Shown here: piece after piece, positions 12,101 to 23,481 of the stretch | How the letters are laid out: every line of letters starts with the position of its first letter | Position numbering within the stretch: the stretch's first letter is position 1 | DNA from: Trachythela sp. YZ-2020 | Lineage: Eukaryota; Cnidaria; Anthozoa; Malacalcyonacea; Clavulariidae | Direction: 5' to 3' | Assembly: GCA_016169945.1 (NCBI GenBank) | Contig: JADLSH010000273.1 | Span: forward strand, 372,001-436,000 | Length of the DNA stretch: 64,000 nucleotides | Notes under the pieces: generated by a model | Databases searched by the model: none | What the model saw: only the letters and a program-made list of their open reading frames with translations | Told to the model about the DNA's origin: nothing | Program-made: the position numbers and the translations under genes

Positions 12101-15100
12101 CAAAACACTATACGTGCGACTAAAACAGCAATTAACTAATTATTGTAAAACATAGTAAAAATATTATGCCCAATGTTTTCACTTTTAAAAAATTATGCTC
12201 AATGGTTTCAAATATTTCGTGACCGAGAGTAATTGGAGAGAAGCTTTTTGCTTTGCGCGTAGTTGAGAATGGGACCTAGCTAGTCATAGTTTGAAGTCTA
12301 TTGAACAAGCTTAAAATCTAACAAACGTAGGTCCCTGAGTGTAGGTACCGTAGTTGTCTATATGCAAAAAGCCGACGGTTGTTTGTGTTAGCTGAGAAAG
12401 ATATAGAACTCGACTCTAACACTTCCAGTAGTAACAATGGGTCTTGGTCCCATTGTGAGAAACTTAACAGAAAGTTCTATGAAATATTGTAAAGTCCCAA
12501 ATTGTCAACCTTATAGAAATTGTGGCTATTTAGCGCGTGCCTCGTCGATTTATCACCTGTTTCCTATACTATAGAACAATGACATATTATAGGCATGGCG
12601 ATAGGAAGGTTATAGACAGGCTAAATTTGTCTACTGACATGCAGAAATACTGCATGTAGTTTTTCGCATTTTCACATTTCTTGCAGAGAAAAGATATAGC
12701 GTATCCTGCGAAGGAAGGAACATCACCCTAGCATGCCCGAAGGGAAAACCTTGGCTGCAAATTACAAGTGCGACATTTGGAAGGAAAATGAACGAGGGAA
12801 AGTTATACACTAGGCCTGGTAACCTAACCCCAAACCAGGTTAGGTTGACCACGCCCTTTCGTCGGGAAAAATTATCCACACCCCCCAATGTTTAGACTCA
12901 AGTTGCGCTCCTGATTATAGGCATGGCGATAGGAAGGTTATAGACAGGCTAAATTTGTCTACTGACAGATCAGATACTGTAATCCAATCGGGTTTTCAGA
13001 TTTTAAATTGTAGTTTTTCGCATTTTTTTTGCAGAGAAAAGATATAAAATGGCCTGCGAAGGAATGAACATCACTCTAGCATGCCCGAAGGAAAAACCTT
13101 GGCTGCAAATTACAAGTGCGACATTTGAAAGGAAAATGTCCGAGAGACAGTTATGCAACAGGCCCGGTACAACCCCAAACCCGACGGAACCCGTCACTAC
13201 TTGTGTACAAAATGTGGCAGCGAAAGTGGCGAATATCTGTGATGGTCAAGCACCATGTGTTTTCAATGTGAACAATGCAACTTTTCATGATCCGTGTCCC
13301 GAAATGTACAAGTACATGTTGGCTTCATTTAACTGCCGTAAGTAGAGGTTGTCTATATTCTTAACATCACATATGTTGGAATTTGTGTTATTGCATCGTA
13401 CGAAAGATCAAATTTAAGATGGTACATTTGCGAATCAATTTTGATTCAATGCTGTCGAGTTTTTCAAATGTCGAGTATTTCAATTAACAAGTAAATATTT
13501 AAATATGTTTCACAAAGTTTCGCTAAGGTGCAGGTCTAAATATAATTCGCTGATCCGAGACGAATCTTATAAGCCTGGGGCTGGTTGTATAAAAGTCTTA
13601 ACTACATTTTAACTACTCGTTTTGTAGTTAAATAGTAGTTAACTCTAAAATTCGCGATTCTGATTGGTTTACTTTCACACTAACTATAGTTAACTTTAAC
13701 TACTTTTTTATACAACTGGCCCCAGGTCGATATTTTGGTAAGAAGGTATTCTGGTTTAGTATTATCCCCCCGCCCATCATAAAACGGTCATTTAGCATAA
13801 AACACTTACCTGTATAAGATCTGCGATATTTCTCCATGATTCTCGCTCCACATAGATAACTCTATAGACTGAAAGAAAAAAGATAACATTTTATTCCAGC
13901 TGGGGCAGATCCAAGATAATACTAGACGGTAATATTCGTAGTAAGCTGAAATAACAATATTTAGAGAACTGTTTGTTATCATTTACAGACTGTCGTCGAA
14001 GATACACAAGAAATGCGAGAACAACATCAACGGCAAAATGTATACCCAGGAAACCAAACTCAACCTCATCCACATACACTATCATACACCCCACGCCAAC
14101 TCTCACAACGATTGGTCAATCAATGTCGCAAAATGTCACAAACTCTACGTATCTACCAATCAGAATGACAATCAAACCAACCACGCCTGCCTCAACCCAG
14201 TCTCTTACGACCGCCATCTCGGTCAAAGAAAGTGCTCAGAATATCACATTATTTGCACAGTCTGTGCGTGGAAGAAACCAAGCATTCTTTCTTTTGTTGG
14301 AACTGTTCGTCATCTACAATGGTTAGCACACTGACTTTATCTGTATTGGTTAGCTCTATCAGTTTTAAACTGTTCTCTCTAGTAGAGATCCAGCAAGCAT
14401 CGTCCCTTAATGGTGTAGTATTACTTCAGGAGAAAATCGGAGTACTCTTTTCATATGCAACTAAGACTAAAATATAATCAGACAACTTCATATTGCAGGA
14501 ATCGAACTTCAGAAGCAGAGGCAAATATGCTACCCTTGTGCCACCCACATCTCGACTATGGATCTTCATAAACAATAAAATCGGCAGAAAAAAGATTCTC
14601 TTTGTTGCGTGCAGTCGGTACATAGACTTGTAACTACAGCCAAACCTGTATTAAGCGGACACCCTCGGGGAATAGATTAGTGTCCGCTTAACCCCCCTCG
14701 TGAATAAATAATTATAAACATGAATTTCAACAAATGAACGGTATGCGTATATTTACAAACGATTTTAACTTTAACATGAATAACAAAATGGCAAAATACT
14801 TGGTAAGTCAGGTTCTTAAAGACGACAGTTTGTTTATGAGTAATAAAGTTAAGAAATTATTATTTGTGTGACTTTGAACCGATTGCCGAATATCGTTAAT
14901 ATAGTTACTAAAGCGCAAAAATTGTAAAGATTATGAAAGATTATGTCCGCGTAATAAAGTGTCCCCTTAATACAGGGTGTCCGCTTAATACAGGGTGTCC
15001 GCTTAACACAGGGTGTCCGCTTAATACAGGGTGTCCGCTTAATGCAGGGCCGCTTAATACAGGTTTGACTGTAGTTGTAGTCGTCATATGTTTGTATTCG

Positions 15101-17620
15101 TGATTCTGTAGTTGACGTATGTAATTGTGTAAATAGCGTGTGCGCTGTTTACACAGCAGTTGCTGTTGAGTTGCCGTCCAGTAAAGAACACTAACAACGA
15201 TCTCTTGTGTGTTTATTTGTACCTCGAGTGGGACGGCAATCAACGCACTCATTAGTAACGTGACAGACCATCGGCAACACGTCACATCTTATGTAATTCA
15301 TATGTAAAAGAGTGTAAATGGAAAAATGTTTCTGTATTTTCTTTAGAGGCAGCCAACGAAGACCCACCGATGGCATTAATGTGGTGCTTTATCGGAATGC
15401 TCCTTGGCCTATTCATAATGACCATAACATTCCTTATCCTCGGCTTGAGACGAAAATCTAAAAACAAAAACATCTTTCGTCTGAGTCAACTAGAAACAGA
15501 GGAAGGCGAGATAGAAAGTCCCACCATTCACACAACCTCACAGTTCCCAGAGTCACCTGACTTAGACAGACGTCAACAAGCTGTCGAGAAACTAGCAAGC
15601 AGAGGAACTAACACGCCGGTAGGAAAACATTTCCCAGGGATGGGCTCCTGGTCAGATCTGTTGAAAGCAGACACTTCACTGTATATTAATCCATTGTGGA
15701 GAGGTTGGCGAGAGGAGTATTTAAGTTTAACAGCACAAGGTGGGGAGGCAGAGTTGGACACTGGTCAGGATGAGAGGGAAGGGTTAAGTAGGTCTGAACC
15801 TTGGAATTTAAGTGGAGTTGCAGAGACAGATGACGTTGACCACCGTGATGGTCAGGGAAACAGCAATGGTAGCAATAATAGTGATGGTAGCAGTAACAGA
15901 ACCAGTAGTAATAGCAACAGTAGTAGCCAACGGAACAGTGGCAGCGATACCAACACCATCATCGACAACAACAACAACAACAACAAACAACCAGACACCT
16001 CTAACACCAACCCAGAGCAATCAAAAGCCTCCACGAATAACATCGATCCATCACGAGTACCCACGAACAAGAGACGAAGTATTACCGAATGTGATAACCT
16101 CGTGAATTCAATACCAGTCGGAATCCCCTCGCACCCAGTCCCTTATCCGAAAATCTTTCACACGGAACCAACAAGAACAAATAAACCGGAAGTTAGTAAC
16201 ACAAAACCGGAAGTCAGTATCACAAAAACGGAAACCAGTAACACAAAACCGGAAGTTGATGAAAATAATGGTAACCAATTGAAAGACGAAAAACCAAGTA
16301 CCTCGACCAGTAATTATAAATCTCCCTCAAACAAACTTCTGTCAAAGTTTGGTTTAAATATCGAAGATGTATGTCCTTCACCAAGCTTATGTAATACAGC
16401 TCTTTCGTCACCCTGTCTTTATAACAAGGATCTCAGTGAGGAGCTTAGTCGTCCAGGCAAACAAGGTAGGTTATATTATCTCAAACGTGGGGGTCCAGTG
16501 TTGGTAGTATTCTACCACAGTATAGAGACGACCAGTAGGTCCACTCATTTGAAATTTTGTGTGGCCGCACATTACGCATTGGCAGCCAGTCAATTGCTTT
16601 TTCTGGCCAATAAGCAAGCTGGACTAACTTTCCTGGCCAGTAAACTGCATATTTTTGCATAGCCGGCTACATGTTGCATCGCCGAGTGGCCCTACTGGTC
16701 GTCTTTATACTGTGATTCTACCATAAGCTGCCGAGGGTTGTGTCTGAACTGCCTGAAAATGGTTAAAAACACTTCGAAGTTCTGAGTGAAGGCCTGATCG
16801 ATGGGTAACTAGCGTCGAATCGCACGTCGACCGTCTCAAGCGAACTGACACCTGGCAGTATGGCATACGTTAAGTGAAGTGTCTACAATCCCATTCACAA
16901 GCCACGGTAGCTCAAGGTAAATAATAGTAATTTAACAGTTTTTCTTGCCTTCTTTCAGATCTTAAAGGTTCGGCTCATCCGGTGACCAACTCAAGACTTC
17001 AAGTTCGTTCAAGACCGATACGAAGTCGGAGCCTTGACCTTTATTCTCCATCAGAGATAACATCCTTGCACCATACATACAACCCATTACACAAACCTAC
17101 CTCAGAAAACCCCACAGCACACAGCCCCACAACGCAACACCAAAATAACCCCCCACCTTTTGTGAAAAACAGAAACAGTCCAAGCCTTTGGCCTAACGTT
17201 TTAGTCCACGGTAAAACAAACACGCAAGGCCAAGCTCAAAATGGAGGACCTCAAGATTTACCAGTCACAAAACCTAAAAAATCACCAACTGACAGTCGGG
17301 CAAGTTCAGGTTACTATAGCAACAATACGTCACCTCTAGTGGAATATCCTGCAGACATTACTAGCTCACAAAATTCTGGCAAAAAAGTCGAACAGAGACC
17401 TCAAAGACCGTCAAGTTTAAAACGACAGAAGTTGTCAAATGGCGATGATGATCTACCCCCATTGCCACCCCCTCCACCCCCTCTGATCCCCATTTCACCC
17501 CTACCGCACATGTGCATGAGTGGTTATCGTGGACCAAGGACCAAAGACGAGAATAATTTAGATAAAAATCCTTCAAGTACGGCAGTAAGAAAGGTCCACT
17601 TTAAATCGTCAGAAAAGTGA
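6125..17620 (+). CDS. SUEL-lectin type I membrane protein with long cytoplasmic tail, 6 exons
   Basis: Exons 6125-6184, 6354-6423, 13035-13337, 13989-14321, 15347-16465 and 16959-17620 join in frame (phases 0,1,1,1,1) to 848 codons. The second in-frame ATG at 6161 would place the signal peptide (MTSALLSK then ILFLLWM) right at the N-terminus. Residues about 45-145 are a SUEL/Gal_Lectin domain with CEGMNITLAC, CDGQAPCVF and DPCPEMYKYML. A Ser/Thr-rich stalk follows to about 255. Residues about 264-288 form one transmembrane helix followed by RRKSKNK, a stop-transfer charge. The tail of about 560 residues has Asn/Ser runs, KPEVSNT-like repeats and a PPLPPPPPPLIP stretch, a possible SH3/WW/EVH1 ligand. 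The architecture recalls EVA-1-type receptors, but only one SUEL domain is seen. The exon 4 donor (GTTAGC) is weak and is the least certain junction. Confidence 0.82.
6977..7092 (+). repeat. Dispersed repeat with hammerhead-like core, copy 2
   Basis: CCGATGAAGGACTTCGCAC followed by GAAACGTC, then AGTAGTTCAGACAAAAACC and a CACCGGACCCCCACGTTTG end. It matches the 4080 and 26322 copies segment by segment. Confidence 0.45.
7632..8035. mobile_element. Foldback MITE with TTAA ends
   Basis: Inverted ends read GCCCCGTACAGACGAGCAAG on the left, with the complement on the right. Both are flanked by TTAA (7632-7635 and 8032-8035), a likely target duplication of the piggyBac type. The interior repeats CTTGACAAGTT and CGTACACACG. 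No transposase is present. Confidence 0.75.
8870..9105. repeat. Degenerate tandem repeat, about 70-bp unit
   Basis: Three diverged units share GAAGTTGAACAAGTGGGCT and TTACTGGAGTAATA. There is no coding potential. Confidence 0.5.
9611..9926. mobile_element. MITE with GCAGGGCCTTTTTTAA ends
   Basis: The left end GCAGGGCCTTTTTTAA is mirrored by TTAAAAAAGGCCCTGTA on the right. The interior is G-run rich (GGGGGG tracts near 9640, 9830 and 9855-9885). No ORF of interest. Confidence 0.55.
10272..10465 (-). mobile_element. MITE copy, shared with 23482-23725
   Basis: The ends GAGGCCGGTGTTCAATTTTA and GGCTAACCGACCCC and the interior (CAAGCTGTTGGAAAGTTTGA) match the complement of 23482-23725. These are two copies of one non-autonomous family. 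Confidence 0.6.
10992..11368. mobile_element. MITE with TTAGGGCC ends, complete copy
   Basis: TTAGGGCCCGTTTATATGAT on the left matches the complement of the right end ending in ACAGGCCCTAA. The interior contains repeated GGCGGGAC and GATCCCGCC motifs. A 3'-truncated second copy is at 25371-25568. Confidence 0.75.
11520..11825 (+). repeat. 112-114-bp tandem repeat, three units
   Basis: Units begin at 11521, 11633 and 11747 with ATGACCCT, then carry CTCTAGGGAGAACA, GATAGAGCTATCCAGTA and TTTCCTCCTGTAGTAACACT. The same family forms the tandem block 20409-20775 and a single diverged unit at about 1476-1590. Confidence 0.75.
12687..12836 (+). pseudogene. Broken duplicate of the SUEL exon
   Basis: A TTGCAG acceptor and a phase-1 reading start give EKRYSVSCEGRNITLACPKG, nearly identical to the true exon at 13035. 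The copy diverges after the RPG triplet, loses the Cys equivalent to QLC (here KLY) and runs to a stop near 12893. Upstream intron sequence from about 12591 matches that from 12919, so a roughly 330-350-bp segment was duplicated in tandem. Use as an alternative half-domain exon through the weak donor CTG|GTAACC would stay in frame but looks unlikely. Confidence 0.7.
13574..13727. mobile_element. Short MITE with GGGGCTGGTTGTATAA ends
   Basis: GGGGCTGGTTGTATAAAAGT is mirrored by TTTATACAACTGGCCCC. The interior AACTAC/GTAGTT palindromes match the element at 23124-23242. Confidence 0.7.
14635..15073. mobile_element. MITE with subterminal tandem repeats, SUEL-TM intron 4
   Basis: The left end TACAGCCAAACCTGTATTAA and right end TTAATACAGGTTTGACTGTA are inverted copies. 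The right side carries five tandem copies of ACAGGGTGTCCGCTTAA. The ends resemble widespread mariner/Tc1-type non-autonomous elements (inference). No transposase. Confidence 0.75.
16500..16740. mobile_element. Foldback element in SUEL-TM intron 5
   Basis: CTACCACAGTATAGAGACGA and the following CCAGTAGG at about 16512-16540 are mirrored by CCTACTGGTCGTCTTTATAC and GTGATTCTACC at 16690-16722. It lies within a larger dispersed family that includes AACGTGGGGGTCCAGTG and AAAACACTTCGAAG. Confidence 0.55.
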
Positions 17621-17638
17621 ATAATTATTATGTAAAAA

Positions 17639-17644
17639 AATAAA
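17639..17644 (+). terminator. Polyadenylation signal of SUEL-TM gene
   Basis: AATAAA starts 19 bp after the stop codon and 13 bp before the minisatellite array. The 3' UTR would be unusually short unless the array is transcribed. Confidence 0.5.
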
Positions 17645-17656
17645 TATATGTATATA

Positions 17657-18694
17657 TTTGATCAAGTCCTCGGACTGAATGAAGTTTGATCAAGTCCTCG
17701 GACTGAATGAAGTTTGATCAAGTCCAAGAACTGGATGAAGTTTGATCAAGTCTTAGGACTGGATGAAGTTTGATCAAGTCATAGGACTGGATGAAGTTTG
17801 ATCAAGTCTTAGGACTGAATGAAGTTTGATCAAGTCCTAGAACTAAATGAAGTTTGATCAAGTCCTAGAACTGGATGAAGTTTAATCAAGTCCTAGGACT
17901 GGATGAAGTTTGATCAAGTCCTAGGACTGGATGAAGTTTGATCAAGTCCTAGGACTGGATGAAGTTAATCAAGTCTTAGGACTGGATGAAGTTTGATCAA
18001 GTCTTAGGACTGAACGAAGTTTGATCAAGTCTTAGGACTGGATGAAGTTTGATCAAATCTTAAGACTGAATGAAGTTTAATCAAGTCCTAGGACTGGATG
18101 AAGTTTGATCAAGTCCCTAGACTGGATGAAGTTTGATCAAGTCTTAGGACTGGATGAAGTTTGATCAAATGTTAAGACTGAATGAAGTTTAATCAAGTCC
18201 TAGGACTGGATGAAGTTAATCAAGTCTTAGGACTGGATGAAGTTTGATCAAGTCTTAGGACTGAACGAAGTTTGATCAAGTCTTAGGACTGGATGAAGTT
18301 TGATCAAATCTTAAGACTGAATGAAGTTTAATCAAGTCCTGGAACTGGATGAAGTTTGATCAGGTACTAAAACTGGACGAAGTTTGATCAAGTCCTAGGA
18401 CTGGATGAAGTTTGATTAAGTCCTAGGACTGGATGAAGTTTGATCAAGTCTTAGGACTGGATAAAGTTTGATCAAGTCTTAGGACTGGATGAAGTTTGAT
18501 CAAGTTCTAGGACTGGATGAAGTTTGATCAAGTCCTAGGACTGAATGAAGTTTGATCAAGTCCTGGAACTGGATGAAGTTTGATCAGGTACTAAAACTGG
18601 ACGAAGTTTGATCAAGTCCTAGGACTGGATGAAGTTTGATCAAGTCCTGGGACTGGATGAAGTTTGATCAAGTCTTAGGACTGGATGAAGTTTT
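17657..18694 (+). repeat. 28-bp minisatellite, about 37 units
   Basis: The unit runs TTTGATCAAG, then TCCTAGGACT, then GGATGAAG. Each unit holds two perfect palindromes, TTGATCAA and AGTCCTAGGACT. Single-base variants form higher-order blocks: for example the 'AAATCTTAAGACT' type recurs at intervals. There are no unique spacers, so it is not a CRISPR-like array. Confidence 0.95.
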
Positions 18695-18712
18695 AATTAA
18701 GTGAAATTAGGA

Positions 18713-19965
18713 CTACTGAGCCCTCGGTAGGAAATAAAATAGTCAAATATACACTAGAACAAAACTTGTCTGTTTCTATTCTGCAAACGTCGTGATTTAT
18801 TTAAAAACGTCAACTGAGTAAATGACTTGCGGTGACGGAGTGAAAACCACTGAAGTAAAGACTTTTCAATATTTAATAAACGACAGATGTGGTGAGATTG
18901 AATGGCAAGATCAACGAGAATTTAAAATTGAAGTTGCTTTATTCAAAAAAGTGGAACTATGATCTTCAAAAACAATATCTACAGACATCTGCCAAAGATG
19001 TATAGAATATAGACAAAGAAAACACATGCATTATAGTTTACACATGCAGGAGCTGACAGTAGTGCGTAATGGACAAACATGGCCTGATGGCCTATTGTAT
19101 GATTTATGACTGCTTTTCATGGATTTTCGAATCATATACTGCATACATATGATCCAATGTTAATGCTATAGTTAGTACGAAAATTTACCAATGCGGCCCC
19201 AGTGCTATTTATACATGATTGAGTGAGTTTATAACAATTATCAAGTAGAAAAAACTGATTTTGAAATGAAACCCATTCTATTCTATCAAAAATTAATTGC
19301 TTACTTATCTGGTCTAATAACGCCAAACCAATAAACAATTTTATGTTGAAACAGGTTTTAATATTTTTTTAATTTCACTAACAGCGTTTTAGCAAGATTT
19401 ATAATAGTTTTACAGCCAGGAACATCTAATTTCGAAATGAAACTATACGTTTAAAAATTAAAACTTATACAAAATTAATCAGAATCTGTCTATAATCGCA
19501 GTTTATATAGAAATATACACCATGCTTTTTAATAACAGCAACAAGGCGCCAAAATGTATACATTGAACTATAATTTCGTAGAAATATGGAACAAATTATT
19601 GGGTTCTTGAATTGTAGTCAAAATATTATTCTCATAAAGCAAAATAAGGTGAAACACGAAAAAGTGTGGTGAAAGGTGATGATGAATTCAGTCAGAAAAA
19701 AGATCATGTTTGTGACAACAAAACACTCAAAAATGACCGCGATTTGATTCCAAGCTGCTTTGACCCGACCAAACCGTGTTTAATAACAGTAAACTAGAGA
19801 TTCTGGTTTAACACAATAGCATATCAAGTGTAAAACGACAGGATGGCTGGCCATGGATAAATAATTGACAGATGTTGCGGTCATCGCATCATACAAACTG
19901 GCCAACACTCAACGAGAATATTCACTTGGTTATACAAAGCAAACTAAGCTTCGCTCTCGCTAAAC
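18713..19965. other. Intergenic, no gene seen
   Basis: AT-rich sequence between the minisatellite and the second SUEL gene. No exon, strong repeat or clear promoter element is visible. Confidence 0.5.
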
Positions 19966-22246
19966 ATGGGACAATTTACAGTAGCTTTCATCGCACTTGT
20001 GTTTCTGATTTTCTCCACAGGTAAATAGATTGCATTTCTGGTAATAATCTTCATAGAAACCCAAAGTTTGGGTTCAGCATATAGTGAGAGAGTAATTCTT
20101 TTATACCCCAATGGATTTTCTCGCGGTTGATTTAGTTATCTTTTAATAAACTTATAGATATCATATGTTTTGCTTAGTTTTATCAATAGCATATGTTTCA
20201 AAAACTTCATTTTAATACCTCACGGATAGAGAAGAATAGCCGGGACGGAATGTCAAAGAGATTGGTTTAATGTTAAGAAATTTTGGAAGTTCCTTTCGGC
20301 ACATCTGTTTCAAAATTTCCAAACCGAAAGTTTGCACGACAATACGTATAGGGGCATTTTCGTAACAAGCCGAAGAACATTTGTAAGACAGTATTTACAA
20401 TTCTAAGAAGATGGCCCTTATTGGATCAATACTCCTCTAGAGAGAACAGTTTAGAACTGATAGAGCTATCCATTATAAATGCGATGAATCGAGCCTCAAC
20501 TAGGTCTTCCCCTGTAGTAACACTGGCCTAATAAGGAAAGGGCTTTAGTGTATCTTTAGGAGGAACAACTTGGAATTGATAGAGCTATCAAGTATAAAGG
20601 AAGGAACTGGCCTAATGAAGGATGGCCCATTCTGGACTTCTAGCGAGAACAGTTTAGAACTGATAGAGCTACTCTACTCAGTATATAAATACATGACAGT
20701 TAGTTCAGGTTCTTTACTAGACCTGAAGAACAATTTAGAATGGATAGAGCTATCCGGTACATAAATACAGCTAGTTGAATTTACAGTAAGATATATATAA
20801 GCGATTTCACTTCTTTCCCAGATGCCTTAGTAGTGCAATGCGAAGGAGACGATCTTTCGACTTCTAAGTGGCTGAAATGCGAAGATAACCACGTCATTCA
20901 GATCAAATCAGCAAAATATGGAAGAGCCGATTCTCATATGACGTGTCAAAGTGATGCGAACAGCACACGGGTTTGTGGCATGAAAGATGTTTATGATATA
21001 GTCAGTCCAGTTTGTGAAGGAAAGCAAAAGTGTGATTACTTTATCGTTAATCCGACCAACTTTGGAGAGATGGAGCAATGCCGAAATGTGAAGAAATATT
21101 TGTTAATGCATATTGAATGTGGTAAGTTTACCTTGTTTGCATTGGGGAGGGGGGTACCTGGGGGAGGGAGTATACAACACCGAAGGGAGACCACGAATTT
21201 TGAACAACCCCCTCTCCACCTCCAAAGAGAAAGTTAGCATTGACCACATCTTTCAGGGACGTTTCAAAACCATACATTATTCAAGAGAAAATTATAGCCA
21301 ACTGCTTGTTATTTGACCAAACAATAACTTTATAGCCAACTGCTTGTTATTTGACCAAACAATAACTTGAGTATATAGTGTGACTTGCCTTTCCCTCCTT
21401 CGGGCGCACGGGGAGGGATCCTGTTCTAGGATTATATACGTATGTGTTAACTGAAAGAATTAGATGTCGGCTGAAAGAAAAGCTTTATAAAGCCTGGTTC
21501 CACTTAGTCGCAGCGGCAGTAGCGATCATGTCCAGATGATCAATGTAATATAGAGTGTTAATATATCTCTGCAATCATTAAAGACTAATTACTATTAACT
21601 ATATACAACACACAGATCCAGACTATTTCTCATTGGCGACCATAGCTTGCACACGACAGCCGTTATAACAAAACTGCAGCAGACTTGTACCAATGCTGTT
21701 TCAACCACTTGTTATCAGCATGATGTTCCCAGCTTGTGCTTGTTGACAACTTGCTACAAGGTTGTTGACTCAACACACTTGTTACAAGTTGTTACAATCC
21801 TGCATTTCAACAACTCGTTAACAAGTGTGAGCGGCAAACAACCTTGTAGCAACTTGATTAAATAACAACATTGCTGCAACTTGTTGACAAGCTTGCTACA
21901 AGCCTGTGGCGAACACGTCTTGTTGACAAAATGTGAGATTTTCACGCGTGTACTACTACTTGTAGAAATACTTGAGAATAATATAGAAATAAATACCTGT
22001 TCTGACTAATTTCATAACAGTTCCTCTTTGTGACTAGTGAAAATACAAGAACCTGAAGACAATGAACCACGACGACCATTGGAAGAATCATCTAAAAGGA
22101 AAGCAATGACATTCGTTATGCAAAGCGAGAAAGCAAGAACAAGTGGTGTACAGTTTTCACAGCATGATGGATCGACCTCCAATCAACCTGTGGGATTGTT
22201 CATATTATTTGTAGGAATGTTAGGAACTTTTAGTAGTTTATATTAA
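19966..22246 (+). CDS. Small SUEL lectin with GPI-type tail, 3 exons
   Basis: Exons 19966-20020, 20822-21121 and 22038-22246 join in phase 1 to 187 codons. Residues 1-18 are a signal peptide (MGQFTVAFIALVFLIFST). Exon 2 encodes one SUEL/Gal_Lectin domain, with the family's AKYGRAD motif, paired cysteines (VQCEGDD, VCGMKD, CEGKQKCDYF) and the KKYLLMHIEC end. Exon 3 gives a short polar linker and a C-terminal hydrophobic stretch after GSTSNQPVG (LFILFVGMLGTFSSLY) without following charges, typical of a GPI-anchor signal. The likely role is a membrane-tethered glycan-binding protein. The exon layout matches the neighbouring SUEL genes. Confidence 0.83.
20409..20775 (+). repeat. 112-114-bp tandem repeat family, second block
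   Basis: It lies in intron 1 of the small SUEL gene. Three or more diverged units carry AGAACAGTTTAGAACTGATA, GAGCTATCC and CCCCTGTAGTAACACTGG, as at 11520-11825. Confidence 0.65.
21660..21925. repeat. Internally palindromic MITE (ACTTGTTGACAAG type)
   Basis: It lies in intron 2 of the small SUEL gene. Motifs such as ACAAGCTTGCTACAAG, CTTGTTGACAA and AACAACTCGTTAACAAG repeat in both orientations. There is no coding content. Confidence 0.5.
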
Positions 22247-22482
22247 TGAGATTACAGCAATAATATGTTTATATATCTATAATTCTCATCCTTGACCGAA
22301 TATAAAGGATCAATTGTTACGAATTACAGTTGGGCTAGCTATGTTCAGATACACAGAGCTTGGAAAATTTGGAACTCTATGATGGAGTCTATGAGTTTGA
22401 CTTCGAAAAACTTGAAATAGTAAACCAGTAGGCACTATTTGAACAGTCCAGTCTGTAAAAGACGCTACAAATGAGATTTTAG

Positions 22483-22641
22483 TTTCCTCGTACCCAGGCG
22501 CAAAAGAGAAAAAAAAAGCACTACTCCAGTGTTTTATATAGATCAGTGGTTATGCTGAGCGAGCCCAAGCATCCCCGCGCGCTCGCTCAACAACTGATCT
22601 CTATTTATTTTTTCTCTCTTTCGAGCCTGGGTACGAGGCTG
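22483..22641. mobile_element. MITE flanked by 38-bp direct repeats
   Basis: The ends carry CCTCGTACCCAGGC (from 22486) and GCCTGGGTACGAGG (22625-22638). Identical 38-bp sequence lies on each side, at 22445-22482 and 22642-22679. Confidence 0.7.
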
Positions 22642-23123
22642 AGTCCAGTCTGTAAAAGACGCTACAAATGAGATTTTAGCGGTTTCCCGTCCGTCCCCAT
22701 TGAGAATACAAAAACTAATATTAATTTTGCCATCATCTAAACTCATGATAGTCCATTGCAAAACACTTTCCTTGCAATTTTCATAATACACATAATTGTT
22801 TAACCACATGCTGCTTTCTGAAACGTGCCATGAAACGGTCGAGAGTGGGTCAGAATCTTAACATCTTTATGCAACAAGTCATGAAGTTTTTCTCACATAT
22901 TCTCTCAAAAACTATTAGAAATCAATGAAAAAAATTGTATATTTTGCCAAAAAGTGAAATAATGTACGTAAACAAGGTTTCAATAATGCAAAAATTACGC
23001 TATCACTTCTTGGATATGCGGGCGGTGGACGGGAAACGTCTAAGTTGGAGTGGCCTAAAAGACCCTAAAAATTTGTCTAACTTTGAGCTTCTGAGTGAGC
23101 TAGCAAATCAGACGTTTTTAATT

Positions 23124-23242
23124 ACTGGGGCCGGTTGTGCGAAAGTTAACCAATCAGAATAGCGAATTTTACATTTAACTACCATTTAACTACAAAACGG
23201 GTAGTTAAAATGTAGTTAAGACTTTTATACAACCGGTCCCTA
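23124..23242. mobile_element. Short MITE with GGGGCCGGTTGT ends
   Basis: GGGGCCGGTTGTGCGAAAGT on the left and TTTATACAACCGGTCCC on the right, with interior AACTAC palindromes as at 13574-13727. Confidence 0.65.
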
Positions 23243-23481
23243 ATAATTTATTTACTGTATTTTTATGATAATATATGCTGTATTAACCACTGTATTAACT
23301 TGTACACAAAATAATTAATTTGCTACTTATATATAACTGTGGCGGTAGAGTAAGCCGCATTGATGAATCATGAATGTAGAAATGGTCGAGTGAAATAAAA
23401 TTATTTAGACGGGTATATCTTAACTGTGTTCTTGTTATATAAGGCCTGTTATCAGCGTGTCTGTCGTGTCAGCATATTTAA

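Larger units (their letters stand above)
6424..13034. other. Intron 2 of the SUEL-TM gene (6.6 kb), repeat-rich
   Basis: No coding exon is supported except the broken SUEL copy at 12687-12836. It holds several repeats listed separately: 6977-7092, 7632-8035, 8870-9105, 9611-9926, 10272-10465, 10992-11368 and 11520-11825. A 21-bp unit is repeated about three times near 7265-7335. Confidence 0.6.

Noticed and set aside
17657..18694. CRISPR-like array
   Set aside because: Units are contiguous 28-mers with no unique spacers, in an intron-bearing animal genome.
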